Origin: Loripinus fragilis
Lineage: Eukaryota; Mollusca; Bivalvia; Lucinida; Lucinidae
Assembly (NCBI GenBank): GCA_964019695.1
Contig: OZ026518.1
Span: 108,472,305 to 108,536,304, forward strand
Reading direction: 5' to 3'
Length of the DNA stretch: 64,000 nucleotides
This document shows, piece by piece, positions 58,859 to 64,000 of this stretch. The position numbers and the translations under genes were made by a program. The notes below the pieces were generated by a model. The model saw only the letters and a list, made by a program, of their open reading frames with translations, was not told the origin of the DNA and ran no database searches. Each line of letters starts with the position of its first letter. The first letter of the stretch is position 1.

Positions 58859-59643
58859 GACGACAGAGTCACATTACACAGATAGCAGCCAAGAATACCG
58901 CTGGGCAGAGCTTTAACAGATACGTTATCCCTAAAAAAATAATCACTCAAGGCGCAGCAAAAACATCAGGAAACAAATTCGAAAAAGGCAAGTTTTGTCA
59001 TAAAGACAGACCAGTTTTGGCCATTACCATATCACAAGCACTTACAGAATTCTTAATCTTCATTGGAGACAAACCTGTTATTTTGAGCGGCCACAACATT
59101 AAGACCTTTGATTGTCATGTCCTTCTAAATGCCTTAAAATCATGCGGAATGCAGAAAGTGTTCAAGAAGAAGGTTGCTGGGTTTTTAGACACCATATCGT
59201 TATTTAGATGCCAGACCGTGCCTTCTTATAAGCAAGAAGAGCTATATAAGCGACATATAGGAGGAAAATATGATGCTCATAATGCGCTTGAAGATGTGAT
59301 AGCCCTGGAAAAACTGATTAACGAAATTGATCCGTCATCGGAAGAAAAACGGAAGCACACATTCAGTGTACAATACGTACTAGACGTACAAGAGAACAAT
59401 AGAAATGCAGGTGTCAATCTGATTGGATGGAAAGTGCTGTACGAGAAGGGCGTCATTTCTAAGAACATTGCCACAAAAGCTGCTAAAAGCGGTCTTCGAC
59501 CTGAACACTTAGAATTTAGCTATCGAGGTGGAGGAGAGGACTCGATGTACAGTGTATTATCACAGCCTACAAATGCAGGTGTCCGTGTAACAAAGGACAA
59601 AAAAATATCTAAACAGTTATCTGACTACTTTAAAAACAAATAG
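58859..59643 (+). CDS. DEDDh 3'-5' exonuclease domain, terminal exon
   Basis: Last exon (acceptor TTTTTTTACAG, phase 1) up to TAG 59641. It continues motif I from the previous exon (GL-GRQSHITQIAAKN). Motif II is SGHNIKTFDCHVLLNAL with Asp at 59110, and motif III is YDAHNALEDVIALEKL with His at 59278 and Asp at 59293 (HxAxxD). All DEDDh ligands are present, so hydrolysis of DNA or RNA 3' ends with two metal ions is expected. The fold is that of the DnaQ/RNase T/PolC proofreading family. After ~160 residues of domain, a ~100-residue Lys-rich C-terminal part (HTFSVQYVLDVQENNRNAGV ... QLSDYFKNK) has no family I recognise. An in-frame ATG at 58813 would make it look like a separate 276-residue gene. 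However, the residues before 58859 are intron and motif I would be lost, so I reject that start. No AATAAA is seen just downstream. Substrate unknown. Confidence 0.9.
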
Positions 59644-59843
59644 TAGGATGAGATGGCCACTAAGGAGTAATCAACGCAGATGAACAATATTTGCATACAT
59701 GCATTCAACATGAAAAGTAAGGCTAAATTGTCCCATACACAGAGGGTGATAGATCATTAGACAGTAGCTTTCCTTAAGATGAATACATGGTCACCATTGT
59801 AAATGCCTTAAGAAATTCTGTCCATTCAAACAACAGATTTGAA

Positions 59844-60068
59844 TATGGGCCACGACATGAGAAAACCTGTCTTCAGTGGTTTGCAAATAACAAAGGCGCA
59901 GACCAGGCTGCCCATTTATGCAGTCTGATCAGCGCCTTTTTATTCGTTTATAGGAAAGCATCATAGATTGGCTTGCAACGAGCGATATTTAAATTTTCTA
60001 TCTTATCTCTATATCTGTGCAGGCTGGTTTGTTGGAAACCCAGAAGACAGGTTTTCTCGCAAAGAAGT
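59844..60068. mobile_element. MITE family B, copy 3
   Basis: ATGGGCCACGACATGAGAAA start; GCAGACCAGGCTGCCCATTT and GCAGTCTGATCAGCGCCTTT core; GAAGACAGGTTTTCTCGC near the right end, which has lost the last bases of the TIR. Confidence 0.85.
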
Positions 60069-60078
60069 CAAATATTAT

Positions 60079-61553
60079 TAATCCCCCGCCGCGAAGCCGA
60101 AAGGGGGTCATAGGAATGCCCTTCGTCAGTCCGTCAGTCTGTCCATAACACTTTTGGTTACGCTCCATATCTCCAGAAACCTTTGATCGATTTTCATGAA
60201 ACTTCACTCATATGTTCCTCTTAGTAAGACGGTGTGCAGAACACATGATGATGACCCAGCTACCTAGACTCAAGGCCAAGGTCACAGGTCAAGATCAAAG
60301 GATTTACCCATTAATTTTGAACCCTTTGATCGATTTTCATGATACTTTACTCATATAATGCTCCTCTTAGTGAAATGGTGTGCAGAGCACATGGCCCAGC
60401 TACCTAGACTCAAAGTCAAGGTCACTCATATGTTCCTCTTAGTAAGGCGGTGTGCACGCCACATGACCAAGCTACCTTAACTCAAGGTCAATGTCCCAGG
60501 TCAATGTCAAAGGATTTTACCCTTAAATTTCGTGTTCGCTCCATATTTCCGAACCCTTTGATTGATTTTCATGAAACTTCATTCATATTATATTACTCTT
60601 AGTAAGACGGTATGCAAAGCACATGACCCAGCTACCTAGACTCAATGTCACAGATCAAGGTCAAAGGATTTACCCTCGAATTTTGTGTCCGCTTCATATC
60701 TCCTGAGCCCTTTGATCTATTTTCAAGTTATTTTACTCATTTTATGTTCCTTTTAGTGAAACGGTGTGCAGAGCACATGGCCAAGCTACCTAGACTCAAA
60801 GTCAAGGTCACAGGTCGAAGTCAATGGATTTACACTTGAATTTCATGTCCACTTCATATCCCCTGACCCCTTTGATTGATTTTCATGAAACTTCACTCAT
60901 ATGTTCCTCTTAGTAAGACAGTGTGCAAAGCACATCACCCAGCTACCTAAACTCAAGGTCACAGGTCCAGGTCAAAGGATTTACCCTTGAATTTCGTGTC
61001 CGCTCAATATCTCCTGAACCCTTGAGGCACTTTTACATAAACTTCACCCAAATATTCATCTGAGTGAGATAATGTACAGAACCCATGACTCTGCTACACA
61101 GACTCAAGGTCAAGGTCACAATTCAAGGTCATGTAATTTACCCTTCGATTTGTGTCCGTTCCATATCTCCTAAACCGTTTGAACTAGTTTCATTATACTT
61201 CATTTAAATATTCCCCTTAGTTGAGACAGTGTACAGAACCCATGACTCAGCTACAAAATCTCAAGGTCAATGTCACAGTTCAAGGTCATAGGATTTACCC
61301 TTGAATTTTATGTCTGCCATATAAAGTTTTATAAAGTTTTGGTCAGATGCCTATCTCATTAAGGCAGTGTGCAGAGCCCTTGAAAATGCCAATCAATATA
61401 AAATATCTGATCATAAGGCAGTGTGCAGAGCCCTTGAAATTGCCAATCAATATAAAATATCTGATATGATCCCATCCAAGCCCTCTGTCATGTCATTTCT
61501 TCTACAACAAAATGTTACACATAAGTTACTGTCTACTTGCGGAGGGGGGATTA
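60079..61553. mobile_element. TIR-bounded element carrying a ~165-bp tandem array
   Basis: The left end TAATCCCCCGCCGCGAAG and the right end CTTGCGGAGGGGGGATTA are inverted. In between, about seven units of TTTGATTGATTTTCATGAAA/CTTCACTCATATGTTCCTCT, GTGTGCAGAGCACATGACCC, AGCTACCTAGACTCAAGGTC and AAAGGATTTACCCTTGAATT repeat with drift. The 64-residue frame at 60645 is repeat-derived. Confidence 0.82.
61355..61470. repeat. Two ~53-bp direct repeats
   Basis: AAGGCAGTGTGCAGAGCCCT/TGAAAATGCCAATCAATATA/AAATATCTGAT occurs twice in a row with about one difference, within the right end of the preceding element. Confidence 0.85.
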
Positions 61554-61582
61554 TAGCTGTCCTTCAGACTGCACTCTTGTAA

Positions 61583-61800
61583 ATCGAGGATCTTACACGA
61601 GGGCTCATATTTTATTGATTTTATTAAAAGAGATAAAATGCAAGGCTTGTCTGGGAGTGAAATAATGTCATGCAATTAAATCGATAAAACACAAGTGGTT
61701 TACAGATTTTCCGGAAATGTAATCATTTTGATTCTTATGAGGTCCATAATAACGTTGCATACAGATGACAAAATTATAACTTTTTGCCAAAAATGAGATT
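61583..61800 (+). mobile_element. MITE family F, copy 2
   Basis: ATCGAGGATCTTACACGAGG...GATAAAATGCAAGGCTTGTC...AAGTGGTTTACAGATTTTCC. Ends are degraded. Confidence 0.7.
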
Positions 61801-62050
61801 TCAGAGAAATCTAAATACCATATGATTAATATAAGTTACACCAACAATTCTTTAGAGGTTTGGTACAATTTCATTACATACTTTGCAATTAGCAACAGGA
61901 CATAAATCCAATTTTGCCATCATATTGTGGAACTTCAGCTATGACAACAACATTTCCATGATTGGATTTTAACTTTAAAAAGATGGTCAGAAAATGTCAT
62001 CTCATCATGGATGGATGATACTGTGATACATGTATACATAAACATAATTT

Positions 62051-62286
62051 GAGCCGTGACATGCGATTTCCAACTATGTGGCATTTTGACAAGTGTAAGC
62101 TCAGAAAAGCCTCTGCAGCTCCTGTTTAAGCTTAGAAACTCCAATTGGTGTTCAGTCAGTAGCTTAACAGTCATAGAATATCCAAGCGACCAGCAAAGGC
62201 TCTAATCAGACTGCGCATATGCACAGGCTGGTCTGAACCTTTGCTGGTCGCACATACCACATTGTTGGAAATCTCATGGCACGGCT
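62051..62286 (+). mobile_element. MITE family C, copy 5
   Basis: GAGCCGTGACATGCGATTTC start and CTCATGGCACGGCTC end; core CAGACTGCGCATATGCACAG. The 79-residue minus-strand frame over part of it is not a gene. Confidence 0.9.
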
Positions 62287-62649
62287 CATTTGATTTACAT
62301 TTGCATATGGTCGTCACTTGCTTGCTTCTACACAGGAGTGATACCATTTAACTTGCATGTGCTGTCTAGGTAATTCAGGACCAAACAAATATTCTTAGAC
62401 CAGCAATTAACTCTCACAACGGTTGTTGAATTTTTCACCATGTTTAAGTCTAATAGCAGAATCAGCTATTTTCTTGACTCATCTAGCTCTCTGGACAATC
62501 CACTAGTTTTGCCTGTTTCAATATGTCGTTTATAGACAGCATTCTAAACTTTACATGACCTATCAGTCTAGCCCTGCAGCAAGCCAAAGAACTTGTTGAG
62601 ATTAAACAGCAATTAAATCTAGATATCGGGTCTGCCAAGGATTCAAAAA
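62287..62649. other. No recognisable feature
   Basis: Short AT-rich stretch between a MITE and a retroelement fragment. 62575-62650 (CAGCAAGCCAAAGAACTTGT...) has a codon-like look but no supporting context. Confidence 0.4.
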
Positions 62650-63945
62650 TAGTAAGTGAGTATGATCAGGAAAAACCACAATCACAAACTGCAGACAAAC
62701 CCATATCATCGCGAGGAAGAGCCACACAACAATTAGGAGACGCTAAGAAGACAAACTTAGCAAAGCAAGCAGCTCTCTCTCTCTCTTCCCCATCAAGGTG
62801 ATTGCAAAACTGTAATGGACATAAAGTAATGTACAACAAAACATATAACAATTACAATCTCCCACAATGGGAGTAACAATAAAAAAACAAATTAACAACA
62901 ACATAACCATCACCTTAGAATAGACAGCAGCCTAAGCCACGGGGGACTTAAATGCATTTTACTGATACCAAATCTTAGCCCTAGATATTGCTGTTGTGGA
63001 ATTACAATAAATGTCCGGCTCTAATGAGCCATTTTAACTATTGCAATGTATCATCATGGAGAAACACACTAATCAAATTAACACACCATGATAAAAAAAA
63101 GAAAATGGCTCATGAATCACAGATAGGCCGAGCTAAAGAAACCCCAAGTTGAGCCACGGTAGGTCCAGCTACAGATAAGCATCAGACACCAACCCACTGA
63201 TTAAAGCTTTACGTCAGATCCGTCATAGAGTCTGAGTCCTTACCCACAGTCATGCACTTAAAGAGGAAACCATAGCTATAAATCGTGATTGGGTTTTAAA
63301 CCAGGAATGCAGACTGAAACATGACATCCAAGTTATTTCCAACCTTTATATATAACGTTTAATAATCTTTTTAAATTAATTTCTTACATAAGGTTTTCCA
63401 ACTATTCTTTTTAACTTATAAACTAAATCATCATAAAAATAGAGGATCTTACATGAGTGCTCATGTTTTATTGAATTTATTAAACGAGTTGGGGAAAAGA
63501 GATAAAATGCGAGGCTTGCCGAGCATTTTATCTCTTTTTCGCAACGAGTTTAATAAATTCAATACAAGAGCACGAATGTTAGATTCTATTTATCATATAA
63601 CATTAAGATTACTTTGAAATCTCATTTCTGACTTAAAAACGTTATCATTTTGTCATTATGTGCGCAACGTTGTTATGGACGTCGAAACGTTTCCCGAAAA
63701 TCGATAAACCACTAGTGGTTTACAGATTTTATTGCATGGCGTTATTACACTCCCAGACGCAACGTCATATGATAATATAGGTTCTTACATGCCTTGTAAT
63801 AGAAGAGTTTTTTTTACTAAATGTTGTATTAAACAATTAACCCTGAGTGTCTGCGGTAGAATTTAGACAAAAATCTTTTCGAATTTTATGATATCTATAG
63901 CCTTGTTTTAATAACTTAGCAATCAAAAATATGTCTCTGTTGTGA
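62650..63945 (-). mobile_element. Penelope-like 3' fragment, reversed, interrupted by a MITE
   Basis: Read on the minus strand, 63945-63790 is reverse-transcriptase C-terminal sequence (LLK.GYR-like). After the inserted family-F MITE it resumes at 63437 (GGAAAACCT...), then the CTGCATTCCTGGTTTAAAAC block and the 3' region to the tail at 62650-62730 (GTATGATCAGGAAAAACC on plus). Same layout as 725-1690. Frames are broken. Confidence 0.85.
63438..63788 (+). mobile_element. MITE family F, copy 3, nested in the retroelement
   Basis: ATAGAGGATCTTACATGAGT...GAGGCTTGCCGAGCATTTTA...CGAGTTTAATAAATTCAATA, right half with CCACTAGTGGTTTACAGATT. It splits the Penelope-like copy, so it inserted later. Confidence 0.82.
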
Positions 63946-64000
63946 AAGTAAGTAATGGTGCAAAGATCAGGAATCGATACAATCAAGTACCACACCTGAC
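63946..64000 (+). repeat. 310-bp dispersed repeat, cut by the window end
   Basis: AGTAAGTAATGGTGCAAAGA/TCAGGAATCGATACAATCAA/GTACCACACCTGAC is the start of the family seen at 47405 and 58400. Confidence 0.8.

Overview
The window looks like intergenic and intronic DNA from a metazoan, most probably a bivalve mollusc. It is AT-rich with long introns bounded by GT/AG. It is crowded with short inverted-repeat elements, tRNA-derived SINEs, Penelope-like retroelement fragments and molluscan-style tandem arrays. A 200-base run of N at 27504-27703 marks an assembly gap. I saw no rRNA, CRISPR or operon structure. The species call is an inference from repeat style and from one small secreted Gly/Tyr-rich protein.

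Only two genes are well supported. (1) A minus-strand two-exon gene (21515 down to 18673) encodes an ~81-residue protein with a signal peptide, a Gly/Tyr-rich middle and a hydrophobic tail, like secreted or membrane proteins of mantle or epithelium. (2) A plus-strand gene is spread over at least 46334-59643, possibly from 27772. Its phase-compatible exons encode a charged coiled coil, a CCHC zinc knuckle of the type at the C-terminus of CLIP-170-like microtubule plus-end proteins, and a complete DEDDh 3'-5' exonuclease domain. The knuckle-to-exonuclease junction is in phase across a 2.96-kb intron. One upstream exon carries an in-frame TAG at 47223. This combination is the most interesting coding feature here.

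Layout: 1-11.2 kb holds small MITEs, a reversed Penelope-like fragment, a broken LINE with a nested foldback, a 1.3-kb mariner-type nonautonomous element, a tandem-repeat family and a dead Tc1-like transposon (10001-11202). 11.8-15.0 kb is a 3.2-kb element with terminal inverted repeats and two facing arrays of 21-bp units, with another inverted-repeat element nested inside. 15-27.5 kb holds MITEs, foldbacks, SINEs and gene 1. 27.7-36 kb holds tandem arrays in a large inverted arrangement, SINEs and two candidate micro-exons. 37.2-40.5 kb is a 3.3-kb element with GGGCCCGGAATTAC termini. 41-45.4 kb carries two degraded Penelope-like reverse transcriptases and two tandem copies of their 3' region. 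46-59.6 kb is gene 2 with repeat-filled introns. 59.8-64 kb is again repeats, including a Penelope-like copy interrupted by a MITE.

Almost every other open frame is short, lacks family features or lies inside a repeat, and is not annotated as a gene.
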